DNA of 64,000 nt from Roseibium polysiphoniae. GTDB lineage: Bacteria; Pseudomonadota; Alphaproteobacteria; Rhizobiales; Stappiaceae. The position numbers and the translations under genes are program-made. Positions 25,440 through 33,530 of the stretch are shown here, piece by piece (positions within the stretch are counted from its first letter, which is position 1; every line of letters begins with the position of its first letter). The notes beneath the pieces were generated by a model. That model was not told the DNA's origin, did no database searches, and saw nothing but the letters and a program-made list of their open reading frames with translations. The stretch lies in the NCBI RefSeq assembly GCF_014842925.1, contig NZ_JACYXJ010000006.1, forward strand, positions 62,001 through 126,000, in the 5' to 3' direction.

Positions 25440-26492
25440 ATGCTCGCGCCAATGGAGAGTGAATGGGTCATTGCGAGACCCCTCAAGTATCTCGGCGAAG
25501 CCGCCCGTCAAAATGATATTAACTGGGACGCCGCGCTGCTGGATTGTGGCCTCGACCCTGACGATCTGAATGACCCCGAAAACCATATAGGTGTCAGGTC
25601 CGCACTCCTGGCCTTCGAGTTCTTCGCCGAAAAACTCGACAATGATGCGCGCGTCTTTGACGTCTTCGATCAGGCCCCGGTCGGCTACGAAAGCGTGTTC
25701 GACTATGTCTTTCTCTGCGCTTCCAGCCTCAGAGAGGGCCTGCGAAACTGGGCGCGTTTCTGCCCGGCCCGCAGCAACTGCATGACGATCGCGTACCAGG
25801 AAAATCAGCACTTTGCTGTCCTAAGCTTCTCATTTCCGGATCATTTCGGACCCTACGCGCAGTTTGCCTATGGCTTCATGGGCTATCTTTGTGGCCGGAT
25901 TGAAAGGGTCGGAAGCGAGGGGCAAGCGCTGGTTCGAATGGAGATGTCCGCCAAGCAACCGCGCCATAGCAGTGCCTTTCTCGAAAGGCACAGTGGTCAG
26001 ATCGCATTTGACGCCGAGGAAAACCGTATACTGCTGCCTCTCCAAAGCCTGCAACGGGTTCCAGAGAGTGCCGATCCGATCCTTTTCAGAATTGTCGAGA
26101 TGGCAGCCCTGCAGGAACTTGAGGCTGTCGGCGCGCCAGCAACCAAGACATCGGCGATTGCAGAGAAGATCAGTCAAGGGTTAAGAGCCGGAGACTGTTC
26201 CATCGAATACGTCGCCTCCTCTCTTGGCATGTCGAACCGCAGCTTGCAGCGGGCCTTGGAAAACGAGGGGACCAGCTATCGCAAGGTCCATGATGACGTT
26301 CGCCGCTCCATCGCCCAGCGCTATCTCGTCGACACCGATATTCCGATCAAGGAGATTGCCTTTCTTCTCGGGTTCTCGGAGGTCAGTGCGTTTTCTCGCG
26401 CGGTGCGGAACTGGTTCGGACTTGCGCCCCGCGCGCTCCGCCGACAGCCCTCGTCAGGAATGCCCAAGCCTCAGCTAAGCAGAGCCCCCTGA
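25440..26492 (+). CDS. AraC-family regulator, third tandem paralogue
   Basis: Regulator of 350 residues with the same two domains as the two genes upstream: a ligand-binding region (FDVFDQAPVGYESVFDYVFLCASSL) and a double HTH (SNRSLQRALENEGTSYRKV, IKEIAFLLGFSEVSAFSRAVRNWFG). The ATG at 25440 has only a weak GGAAAAG before it; a second ATG at 25452 is possible. About 150 bases separate it from the second copy, so each gene may have its own promoter. The three copies are clearly related but well diverged, suggesting old duplications and separate ligands. Confidence 0.85.
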   Translation: MLAPMESEWVIARPLKYLGEAARQNDINWDAALLDCGLDPDDLNDPENHIGVRSALLAFEFFAEKLDNDARVFDVFDQAPVGYESVFDYVFLCASSLREGLRNWARFCPARSNCMTIAYQENQHFAVLSFSFPDHFGPYAQFAYGFMGYLCGRIERVGSEGQALVRMEMSAKQPRHSSAFLERHSGQIAFDAEENRILLPLQSLQRVPESADPILFRIVEMAALQELEAVGAPATKTSAIAEKISQGLRAGDCSIEYVASSLGMSNRSLQRALENEGTSYRKVHDDVRRSIAQRYLVDTDIPIKEIAFLLGFSEVSAFSRAVRNWFGLAPRALRRQPSSGMPKPQLSRAP

Positions 26493-27101
26493 TCAGAGCA
26501 GGACTTCAGTACAAAAAACCAAGCATCTGCGGTAATGGCACGAGACCGCCCGTTGGCCTCTATAGCGATCCCGTGCCACAATTTGCCTGTCGGGCCGACG
26601 CGAGATGGGAGGAGATCGCATCGAACCGAAAATGCTCTTCACGGGGGTTCCTCCAGGTCCGCCAACCTGATTGAACTGCCTCGTTCCCGAGCACCAGACA
26701 CCGCCCAATCTTGTAAGCGCTCTTCCAGACCCACTTGCGGCTGGGAGGATCTCAGATGCGGCCGATGGGGCACGTGCTTCTGAAAACCAAAAACCCTGCC
26801 AAGGTCTGGCGGCAGATTGGACAGAGGACCGAGCTGCGCATACACCGGGAGAAGGTGATTCTCACATCTGCAACCCTCATAAATTAGATAGCTATTTGAA
26901 TTTGACGGGCCTGTAATTGGCAGAACTCGTCTTACTTTTATCCATTCATGCCAATTGGGATTGCAGAATGGCGTGATTGGCGAAAAACATCCGTTTTCCC
27001 TCAGGCATTCGGATCAAAACTGACAAAGCCGGTTGTCTGGGCCTACAACGCTGCTTAACTACGGAGCAGTCACACGTTTTCGCAGGATGACAGGAGCAAT
27101 G
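26493..27101. other. Long intergenic region with no recognised gene
   Basis: About 600 bases between the third AraC gene and the DUF6460-like gene. Short open frames on both strands (for example 26639-26845 on -, 26671-26916 on +) have no recognisable family. TGGCACG (26536-26542) and CGTGCCA (26572-26578) form a 7-bp inverted repeat. The part after 26880 is AT-richer and probably holds the promoter of the downstream gene. A small RNA or gene remnant cannot be excluded. Confidence 0.4.
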
Positions 27102-27377
27102 ATGTCCGAGCGCAATCTTTCCCGTTTCATGGGCGGGTCTCCCGGGCAAGTCATCCTTCGCCTCGTCTTTCTTTCTTTTGTCGTCGGCGTAATTCTCTCC
27201 GCCCTCGACCTGGATCCACTGGAGATCGTCGATATCGTTGTCGGCTTCTTCAAGCGACTTTGGGAAATGGGCTTTGACGCGATTGGCAGCCTGCTGCGCT
27301 ACTTCGCTCTTGGCGCTGTAATCGTGGTGCCTCTTTGGCTCATTTCCAGAGTGCTGAACCTGGGAAGCAAAGGCTAG
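27102..27377 (+). CDS. Small membrane protein, DUF6460-like
   Basis: Protein of 91 residues with two hydrophobic segments, about 18-38 (VILRLVFLSFVVGVILSAL) and 62-83 (LRYFALGAVIVVPLWLISRV), separated by a short amphipathic part with LWEMGFDAIGSLLRY. This pattern fits the DUF6460 family common in Hyphomicrobiales; the assignment is from memory of the family and moderate in confidence. AGGAG lies five bases before the second of two adjacent ATGs, which fixes the start at 27102. It is convergent with and abuts the deacetylase-family gene. Function unknown. Confidence 0.65.
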   Translation: MSERNLSRFMGGSPGQVILRLVFLSFVVGVILSALDLDPLEIVDIVVGFFKRLWEMGFDAIGSLLRYFALGAVIVVPLWLISRVLNLGSKG

Positions 27378-28304
27378 CTAAACGATCGCGGATTTGCTGA
27401 GGTCGGCGACTGCAGTCGCCGCTCTGTGCAGGGACACGTGGCGGTCGGAGAGTTCGTCCATGTCCTTTGAGTAGCCGCCGCCCAACACACCTGCCAATGG
27501 CAGCCCGGCTGCGCGCACGGTCTCGATGACATATCGGTCGCGGCGCGCGAGGCCTTCACGCGTCAATGCCAGTCGGCCCAGACGGTCGCCTGAATAGGGA
27601 TCCACACCGGCGTTGTAAAAGACGATGTCGTATGAACCGTCCTTCAAGAGCTCGGGCAAGATTGTAGTCAGCTGCTCTAGATAAGGCTGATCGGCATGCC
27701 CATCAGGCAGCGCGACATCGAGGCTGGAGGGCACCTTGCGCACCGGATAGTTTTTCGCCGAATGCATCGAAAAGGTGAAGACACTGTCGTCGCCTGCAAA
27801 GATGTCGGCAGTGCCATCCCCCTGATGCACGTCGAGATCGATGACCAAGGCTCGGCGAACCACACCATCGGTCTGCATGACCTTGATGGCAACAGCGACA
27901 TCGTTGAACACGCAAAAGCCTGCCCCATGTGCCCGGCGCGCGTGATGACTGCCTCCGGCGGTGTTGCATGCCAAGCCATGCTCCATCGCGAGATATCCCG
28001 TCAGAACAGTGCCCCCCGTCGCACATCGCGCGCGCAAGGCGATGTCCGGCTTCATCGGAAAGCCGATTTCGCGGGCGATTTCCGCTGGCACATTTCCGGA
28101 AAAAACCTGGTCGACGTAAGTCTCGTCGTGAGCGAGCGCAACCCATTCGAATGGCGCCGGCCTCGGCCGATGAAACTTGCCCCCTGCCAAGAGGCCATCC
28201 TCGACTATCCGGCTCGCCACGGCCCTGAACTTGTCCATCGGAAAACGATGGTCTTCGGGAAGCTCGGCGCAATAGGCGGGATGGTGGACGATCGGCACGC
28301 TCAT
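27378..28304 (-). CDS. Histone deacetylase-family hydrolase
   Basis: Zinc-dependent hydrolase of the arginase/deacetylase fold, 308 residues; bacterial members act on acetylated polyamines, small acetyl amides or acetyl-lysines. Key blocks are GGSHHARRAHGAGFCVFND, DLDVHQGDGTADIF (zinc ligands Asp, His), FSMHSAKNYP, and YNAGVDPYSGDRLGRL. ATG at 28304 is chosen from the family N-terminus (VPIVHHPAYC); an ATG seven codons upstream is possible, and the full open frame would overlap the divergent MATE gene. The substrate is unknown. Confidence 0.85.
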   Translation of the reverse strand: MSVPIVHHPAYCAELPEDHRFPMDKFRAVASRIVEDGLLAGGKFHRPRPAPFEWVALAHDETYVDQVFSGNVPAEIAREIGFPMKPDIALRARCATGGTVLTGYLAMEHGLACNTAGGSHHARRAHGAGFCVFNDVAVAIKVMQTDGVVRRALVIDLDVHQGDGTADIFAGDDSVFTFSMHSAKNYPVRKVPSSLDVALPDGHADQPYLEQLTTILPELLKDGSYDIVFYNAGVDPYSGDRLGRLALTREGLARRDRYVIETVRAAGLPLAGVLGGGYSKDMDELSDRHVSLHRAATAVADLSKSAIV

Positions 28305-28419
28305 TTGCGGACCATATAGCGGCATTAGAGTTTTTGGGAAGGCCTGAACCGGGGCCTGTATTGGCTTGACGACATCGCTCGGCAGGGTCAAAGCATGGCT
28401 GCCAATGCCAAGGAATTCC

Positions 28420-29769
28420 ATGACCCAAGCCAGCCATTCCGCCGAGCAGACCTTTTCCGTCACCCATCGCAGCGTGCTCGCGATCGCCATTCCGATGACA
28501 TTCGCCTATCTGTCGACGCCTATTCTGGGCGTGGTCGATACTGCAGTCATAGGCCGGCTGGGTGATGCAGCCCTCGTCGGCGGCATTGCCATAGGCGGCG
28601 TGATCTTCGACCTTGTGTTCACGACCTTCAATTTTCTGCGTTCGGGCACCACTGGCCTGACTGCCCAGGCCATGGGCGCTGGCAACAACTCAGAAATCAA
28701 GGCGACCTTCTTGCGCGCCCTGGTCATTGCCTTGGCCGCAGGTCTTGCCGTGATCCTGCTGCAAGCGCCCTTCCTGGATCTTGGCCTTAGCTTTCTGGGT
28801 GGAAGTTCCGAAGTTCAATCGGCGACACGACGCTACTTTGAGATCCGGATTTACAGCGCTCCATTCCTGCTCGCCAACTATGCGATCCTCGGCTGGTTCC
28901 TGGGTCTCGGCCGCGCCGGAACGGGCCTCATGCTGCAATTGGTGCTCAATGGTCTGAACATTGGCCTTTCGATTTTCTTTGTGATGGGCCTTGGCTGGAG
29001 CATCGAAGGCGTTGCGCTCGCGACAGTGCTCAGCGAAATCGCGGCCACGCTGTTCGGCCTCATCCTCATTTTGCGCGCAGTCCGCGGCACGTCATGGCCA
29101 GCCCTTGCAGAGGTCTTTGATCGTCGGCTGTTTTTGCGCATGCTTGCCGTCAACCGTGACATCATGATCCGGTCGTTTTCGCTGCTGTTTGCCTTTGCCT
29201 TCTTCACCGCCCGCTCCGCCGACCAAGGCGACGTCATGCTCGCCAGCAATGCGATCCTGGAGAAGTTCTTTATCGTCGGAGGCTACTTTCTCGACGGCCT
29301 CGCAACAGCCGCAGAGCAATTGGTAGGCCGGGCCATTGGCGCGCGGCACAGGCCAGCTTTCGATCGAACAATACGCTTGACCACAGTCTGGAGTTTCGTC
29401 CTGGCGGCGCTGCTCGCCATCTTCTACTTCATAGCCGGTCCAGCCCTTTTTGACCTGATGACAATTTCGCCGGACGTGCGCGAAATTGGGCGCATATATC
29501 TGCCCTGGGCGGCCCTGACACCACTGCTTGCTGTTCTCGCCTTTCAGATGGATGGCGTCTTCATTGGTGCGACGTGGTCAAAAGACATGCGCAACATGAT
29601 GCTTCTGTCCCTGGCGATCTACATCGCAGCTTTCTATGCTCTGTTTCCGCTGTTGGAGAACCATGGGCTCTGGCTGTCTCTGGAGATCTTTCTGGGCCTG
29701 AGAGGCATCAGTCTGGCATTCATTTGCCGACGACGCGCGGATGAGATCTTTGCTGCGGCCAAACCCTAG
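28420..29769 (+). CDS. MATE-family multidrug/toxin exporter (DinF-like)
   Basis: Inner-membrane antiporter of 449 residues with about twelve transmembrane helices. N-terminal blocks include IAIPMTFAYLSTPILGVVDTAVIGRLG and, after the first pair of helices, FNFLRSGTTGLTAQAMGAGN, which match the DinF branch of MATE proteins. AAGGA precedes the ATG at 28420 by five bases; upstream ATGs at 28366 and 28405 lack such a site. The 3' end overlaps pyrD by four bases tail to tail. The exported compound cannot be deduced. Confidence 0.88.
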   Translation: MTQASHSAEQTFSVTHRSVLAIAIPMTFAYLSTPILGVVDTAVIGRLGDAALVGGIAIGGVIFDLVFTTFNFLRSGTTGLTAQAMGAGNNSEIKATFLRALVIALAAGLAVILLQAPFLDLGLSFLGGSSEVQSATRRYFEIRIYSAPFLLANYAILGWFLGLGRAGTGLMLQLVLNGLNIGLSIFFVMGLGWSIEGVALATVLSEIAATLFGLILILRAVRGTSWPALAEVFDRRLFLRMLAVNRDIMIRSFSLLFAFAFFTARSADQGDVMLASNAILEKFFIVGGYFLDGLATAAEQLVGRAIGARHRPAFDRTIRLTTVWSFVLAALLAIFYFIAGPALFDLMTISPDVREIGRIYLPWAALTPLLAVLAFQMDGVFIGATWSKDMRNMMLLSLAIYIAAFYALFPLLENHGLWLSLEIFLGLRGISLAFICRRRADEIFAAAKP

Positions 29770-30863
29770 TCAGGGTCTGCTTCAGCCCAGGCGTCTACAT
29801 TGACGCCACGCGCCTCTTCAAGGTTCGAAAAGCCGTGTTTGTCGAGCTCTCTGGAAAGGCCTTCGACAATGCGGCCAACGAGCCCGACACCCTGAAAGAC
29901 GAGGGCTGAGTAGAGCTGAAGTAGGTTCCCGCCCGCGGTGATCTTGGTCCAGGCCGCCGCTGCGCTATCGATCCCTCCGACACCGATGATCGGAAGATCT
30001 GGCCCCGCCAGCTTGCGCGCCTTGGCAAGTACAATGGTCGAGCGCCGGAACAGGGGTTTCCCGGAAAGCCCGCCAGCTTCATCGCGATGCGTCGCCGAGC
30101 GCAGTCCCCCACGTTCGATGCTGGTGTTGGAGATAATCAGGCCATCGACACCCTTGGCAAGAACTTCCTCGATGATCTCTGCGAGTTCGTCATCCCCAAC
30201 ATCCGGGGCAATCTTGAGCAGCACCGGCACCTTGCGGCCCACGACTTCTGTTCTTGCGTCCCGGGCACTTATGACGCCTGTCAGGAGTTCCGAAAGGGCA
30301 TCGCGCGCCTGCAAATTGCGAAGGCCTGGCGTGTTCGGCGATGAAACATTGATTGTGAAATAGGACGCCATGTCGGCAAAGGCTTCAATGCCATCGACAT
30401 AGTCGGCAACCCGGTCAGTCGCATCCTTGTTGGCTCCGACATTGATCCCGACAATCCCGGTCTGGGTGACACGCGCTTCAAGCCGGGCGCGCAAAGCTGC
30501 ATGTCCTTCGTTGTTGAAACCATACCGGTTGATCACGCCCAGATCTGCCGGCAGGCGAAACACCCGCGGGCGCGGATTTCCGGGCTGCGCCCTTGGGGTC
30601 ACGGAACCGACTTCGGTGAAGCCAAAGCCCAGTTTCAAGAGCGCGTCGGGCACTTCGCCATTCTTGTCGAACCCTGCCGCCATTCCGAGCGGATTGGCAA
30701 ACTCCAAATCCCAAAGCTTCACATTCAATCGCGGATCACGTTCGAAGCGCGCAGGCGGTAGAAGGCCCGACTTCAAAGCCTTGATCGTCACACCATGTGC
30801 CGTTTCAGCGTCCAGCTGGTGAAGTCCAGCCAATGCAATCTTTTCAAGGGATAGGAAAGTCAT
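29766..30863 (-). CDS. pyrD: Dihydroorotate dehydrogenase (quinone), class 2
   Basis: Membrane-associated flavoprotein that oxidises dihydroorotate to orotate with quinone in pyrimidine synthesis; 365 residues. It has the class 2 N-terminal helix region (residues 1-40), NPLGMAAGFDKNGE near 57-70, INRYGFNNEGH, the catalytic-Ser segment FTINVSSPNTPGLRNLQ near 167-184, and the FMN-binding VGGIDSAAAAWTKITAGGNLLQLYSAL near 298-324. It starts within the stop of the DUF952 gene (ATGA overlap), so the two form a translationally coupled pair. Confidence 0.95.
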   Translation of the reverse strand: MTFLSLEKIALAGLHQLDAETAHGVTIKALKSGLLPPARFERDPRLNVKLWDLEFANPLGMAAGFDKNGEVPDALLKLGFGFTEVGSVTPRAQPGNPRPRVFRLPADLGVINRYGFNNEGHAALRARLEARVTQTGIVGINVGANKDATDRVADYVDGIEAFADMASYFTINVSSPNTPGLRNLQARDALSELLTGVISARDARTEVVGRKVPVLLKIAPDVGDDELAEIIEEVLAKGVDGLIISNTSIERGGLRSATHRDEAGGLSGKPLFRRSTIVLAKARKLAGPDLPIIGVGGIDSAAAAWTKITAGGNLLQLYSALVFQGVGLVGRIVEGLSRELDKHGFSNLEEARGVNVDAWAEADPD

Positions 30864-31204
30864 TGATCAAGATCCGGAAACACGTGAACGCCATCTTCGC
30901 CCAGCGGAAGCTCGCGAACCCATATGGCCGTTTTCGTCGTGAGAGTGGCATAAAGATGCGGGAACAGCGCACCTCCTCGCGATGGCTCCCACTTCATGTC
31001 CGCACCGAAATCGTCAGCCTCGAAGGCGGCAAGAAGCAGGTCATCCTGGCCTGCGAAATGTTTCGCCGCTGTTTCGCGGGCTTGCTCCGCGGTCGAAAAA
31101 TGGATGTAGCCATCCGCCAGATCCACCGGTGCGCCCTTGAACTCGCCGACTGCCTCGGCCGATTGCCAAAGAGAACGTGGAAGGATCTTGTAAATCAGCG
31201 CCAT
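30860..31204 (-). CDS. DUF952 domain protein
   Basis: Small cytoplasmic protein of 114 residues. Family marks are IYKILPRSLW at the start, DGYIHFSTAEQARETAAKHFAGQDDLLLAAFEA, WEPSRGGALFPHLYATL and a DG-HVFPDL ending. Function is unknown; the fold is related to glutathione S-transferase-like or ADP-ribosyl-type hydrolases in some annotations, which I cannot confirm. ATG at 31204 is chosen because the family begins at this MALIYK; the longer frame adds 27 unconserved residues. It is coupled to pyrD. Confidence 0.85.
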   Translation of the reverse strand: MALIYKILPRSLWQSAEAVGEFKGAPVDLADGYIHFSTAEQARETAAKHFAGQDDLLLAAFEADDFGADMKWEPSRGGALFPHLYATLTTKTAIWVRELPLGEDGVHVFPDLDQ

Positions 31205-31421
31205 GGGTTTCCGTTTCCGCCTGCATCGTCCGACATGTATTGCCCCGAACCTAAATTTCGAGGCGGACCCTAACGCCCCCGCCAAATAGGGACAAGCGTC
31301 GAAGAAACCGGATCAACCCGAGGTCCTGGATATTAACGCTTTGACAGGGCTTTTGCCGACGAACATAATCCGGAAAAGGGATTTATTCCTGTTAACCAAT
31401 GATGAACCGGAGGCGAAATTC

Positions 31422-32066
31422 ATGCTGTCGCATGCGCAAGTCTGGGCTGCCATAGACGGACTGGCACGACGCAATGGACTGTCTCCGTCCGGACTGGCCA
31501 AGCGCGCCGGTTTGGATCCCACCACGTTCAATCCCTCCAAGCGCTTCGCAGGCGATGGCCGCGCGCGCTGGCCCTCGACAGAGTCGCTGGCGAAAATCCT
31601 TGAAGCAACGGGCGAACCCCTGAAGCTCTTCGTCGCCGAGATCCAGGCTCCGAAAACACTAGAAAGCGAAGGCGAGCCAGGACGGCAATTGCCGCTGACC
31701 GGACTTGCCGAGGCAAGCGGCGAAGGATCCTTTGATGATCAGGGTGCCCCCCAAGGCAAATCCTGGGCGCAAATGGCGTTTCCCGATCCCAAGGCCAAGG
31801 GACTTTTCGCCCTCGAAGTGAGCGGTGACGCCATGCTGCCGCTTTACAGGGATGGCGATATCATCATCGTCGCGCCAGAGATGGCGCTTCGCAAGGGCGA
31901 CAGGGTTGTCGTGAAGCAGCGTCGTCAATCGCTTTCGGTGCTGATGTTGCAGCAACGCACGGAAACTGCGATGGAGTTTCGTCCTCTTGACCAATCCCTG
32001 CCGTCCATTCGAATGGAGCACGGCGACATCGACTGGGTCGGGCGCATCATCTGGGCCAGCCAGTAG
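31422..32066 (+). CDS. XRE/S24 LexA-like regulator without the serine nucleophile
   Basis: Helix-turn-helix plus S24-peptidase-like regulator of 214 residues. HTH residues about 6-70 include GLSPSGLAKRAGLDPTTFNPSKRF. The C-terminal LexA/CI-like domain carries FALEVSGDAMLPLYRDGDIIIV near 132-151. In self-cleaving members the sequence is GDSM; here Ala137 replaces the nucleophilic Ser, so cleavage-dependent induction is unlikely. GGAGG lies eight bases before the ATG. It is 24 bases upstream of an SNase-like gene and probably co-transcribed with it. Confidence 0.85.
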   Translation: MLSHAQVWAAIDGLARRNGLSPSGLAKRAGLDPTTFNPSKRFAGDGRARWPSTESLAKILEATGEPLKLFVAEIQAPKTLESEGEPGRQLPLTGLAEASGEGSFDDQGAPQGKSWAQMAFPDPKAKGLFALEVSGDAMLPLYRDGDIIIVAPEMALRKGDRVVVKQRRQSLSVLMLQQRTETAMEFRPLDQSLPSIRMEHGDIDWVGRIIWASQ

Positions 32067-32090
32067 GCTTCTAAAGCTGTCGGAGATCGC

Positions 32091-33023
32091 ATGGCACTGC
32101 GCCAACTTATGATTCCACTGCTGCTGGTTTGCCTTTTCGGTGCCGCGGTTGCCTGGCTCATGTTGGCAGAGCCACCGGCCGTACCTGAGCGAACAGCCAA
32201 GGCTCAGCTGCCTGCCCGGGAAACTGAGGAAGAGCCGACTACATCAGCCACGATTTCGGAGGCCCCGACAACGGCGGCACCGCTTCCAAACGAAATCCGC
32301 AATGTCTCACCTGAAGGCGTCACACCGCCCAGGATCACCGGCGTCCTGACGCGGGTAGAACCTTCGGAGACCTATCAAAAGCTCAAAGACCCACCTGTTG
32401 AACCAATCCCTCGTGGTCCGTTGCAACTGCACAGGCCTCGTGTTCCAGCTGCTGGAATCTTGATCACAGACGACATGGTGGTTCATCTTGCCCATGTGAC
32501 CGCCTTGAAGGCCGACGAGACCTGCGTTTCGCGCCTTGGAGGGCAGTGGCCGTGCGGTGCGCGCGCGAGGACCTCCCTTCGCGGCTTGGTCCGGCTTTTC
32601 ACGATCACTTGCGAGAAGGTCGATGAAATTGGCCCACGGGAGATTTCCGCAGTCTGCTATCGGCGAAAGACCGACCTGGGCGCGTGGTTGACCGAATACG
32701 GTTGGGCGGATGCCGACGACGGCGCACCACAAGCCTATCAGGAGCTTGCCAAACAGGCCCGTGAGAAGAAAATCGGGAAATGGCAGTCCGAATGGCTTTC
32801 TGAGACCCTCGGCTCAACTGCAGAAACAGACTTTTCAGACAATGCGGGGCTTGAAGCGCTTTTGCCAAGCCTGGCTGAAACAGATCCGCCCCTTTCTGGC
32901 GACGCGCCGTTCAACCCTTTCGATCTGCCTGAAAGCGATCTTGAGACGCTGCCGGGTCTCGCACCCAACCCTAATTCTATAGAGCCTTCAGTGTCTCTTC
33001 CGGGCCTTCAACCAGCAAGATGA
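32091..33023 (+). CDS. Membrane-tethered SNase-like (thermonuclease-family) protein with atypical active site
   Basis: Protein of 310 residues with an N-terminal signal anchor (about 5-26) and a Pro/Thr/Glu-rich linker to about 115. An SNase-like OB fold follows at about 125-240, with family marks RLGGQWPCGARARTSLRGLV, Cys174, C189, TDLGAWLTEYGWA and the A-K-A-R-E-IGKW helix. Catalytic positions of staphylococcal nuclease look replaced: the first Arg is His132, and the Tyr-Gly-Arg region reads IGPRE. The acidic C-terminal 70 residues appear disordered. It may be a binding domain rather than a nuclease. Its 3' end overlaps yigZ by 47 bases, convergent. Confidence 0.75.
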   Translation: MALRQLMIPLLLVCLFGAAVAWLMLAEPPAVPERTAKAQLPARETEEEPTTSATISEAPTTAAPLPNEIRNVSPEGVTPPRITGVLTRVEPSETYQKLKDPPVEPIPRGPLQLHRPRVPAAGILITDDMVVHLAHVTALKADETCVSRLGGQWPCGARARTSLRGLVRLFTITCEKVDEIGPREISAVCYRRKTDLGAWLTEYGWADADDGAPQAYQELAKQAREKKIGKWQSEWLSETLGSTAETDFSDNAGLEALLPSLAETDPPLSGDAPFNPFDLPESDLETLPGLAPNPNSIEPSVSLPGLQPAR

Positions 33024-33525
33024 CACCGGTCGCTGTGTACTCGCGGCTTACGACGGTCAACGACAGGCCGGAGACACGTCGTTCGAGCTCAGAGCCTTCG
33101 GCGAAGGTCGCCTCCACGTTTTTTCGAGCAATCTTCACAAAGGGGACCAACGAGGCATGGGCAATCGCGTCACTTGCCGCGCCGGAGTAGCCGCGGGCGA
33201 GACCGCCACCGCCCAATTTGATGCCACCGAAATAGCGAACAACGATCACCGCAACTTCGATCAGTTTGGCACCTTGCAACACTTTCAGGGTCGGCATGCC
33301 AGACGTGCCTGACGGCTCACCATCATCCTTGCCGCTCTCCTCGACACGCCCATCGTCGAGAAGATGCCGGTGGGCCGTTACAAAGTGATTGGCTTTGCGA
33401 TGCTCCTTGCGCAGAGCATCCAACCGGTCACCAAATTGCGCGTAGGGGACCAGATGTGCCAGGAACCTGGACTTGCGATCTTCGAGCGCACCACCAGCTT
33501 CCTGGTCAATCGTCAGGTAACCCAT
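32977..33525 (-). CDS. YigZ/IMPACT-family protein
   Basis: Protein of 182 residues with the UPF0029/IMPACT N-terminal domain: SRFLAHLVPY near 19-28, KANHFVTAHRH, DGEPSGTSGMPTLKVLQGA near 66-84, VIVVRYFGGIKLGGGGLARGYSGAA near 93-117, then the ferredoxin-like C-terminal domain. Bacterial YigZ-type proteins may take part in translation quality control or act as oligoendopeptidases; the role is unsettled. It starts five bases after the dcd stop and so is probably in its operon. Confidence 0.88.
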   Translation of the reverse strand: MGYLTIDQEAGGALEDRKSRFLAHLVPYAQFGDRLDALRKEHRKANHFVTAHRHLLDDGRVEESGKDDGEPSGTSGMPTLKVLQGAKLIEVAVIVVRYFGGIKLGGGGLARGYSGAASDAIAHASLVPFVKIARKNVEATFAEGSELERRVSGLSLTVVSREYTATGVILLVEGPEETLKAL

Positions 33526-33530
33526 GGCGG

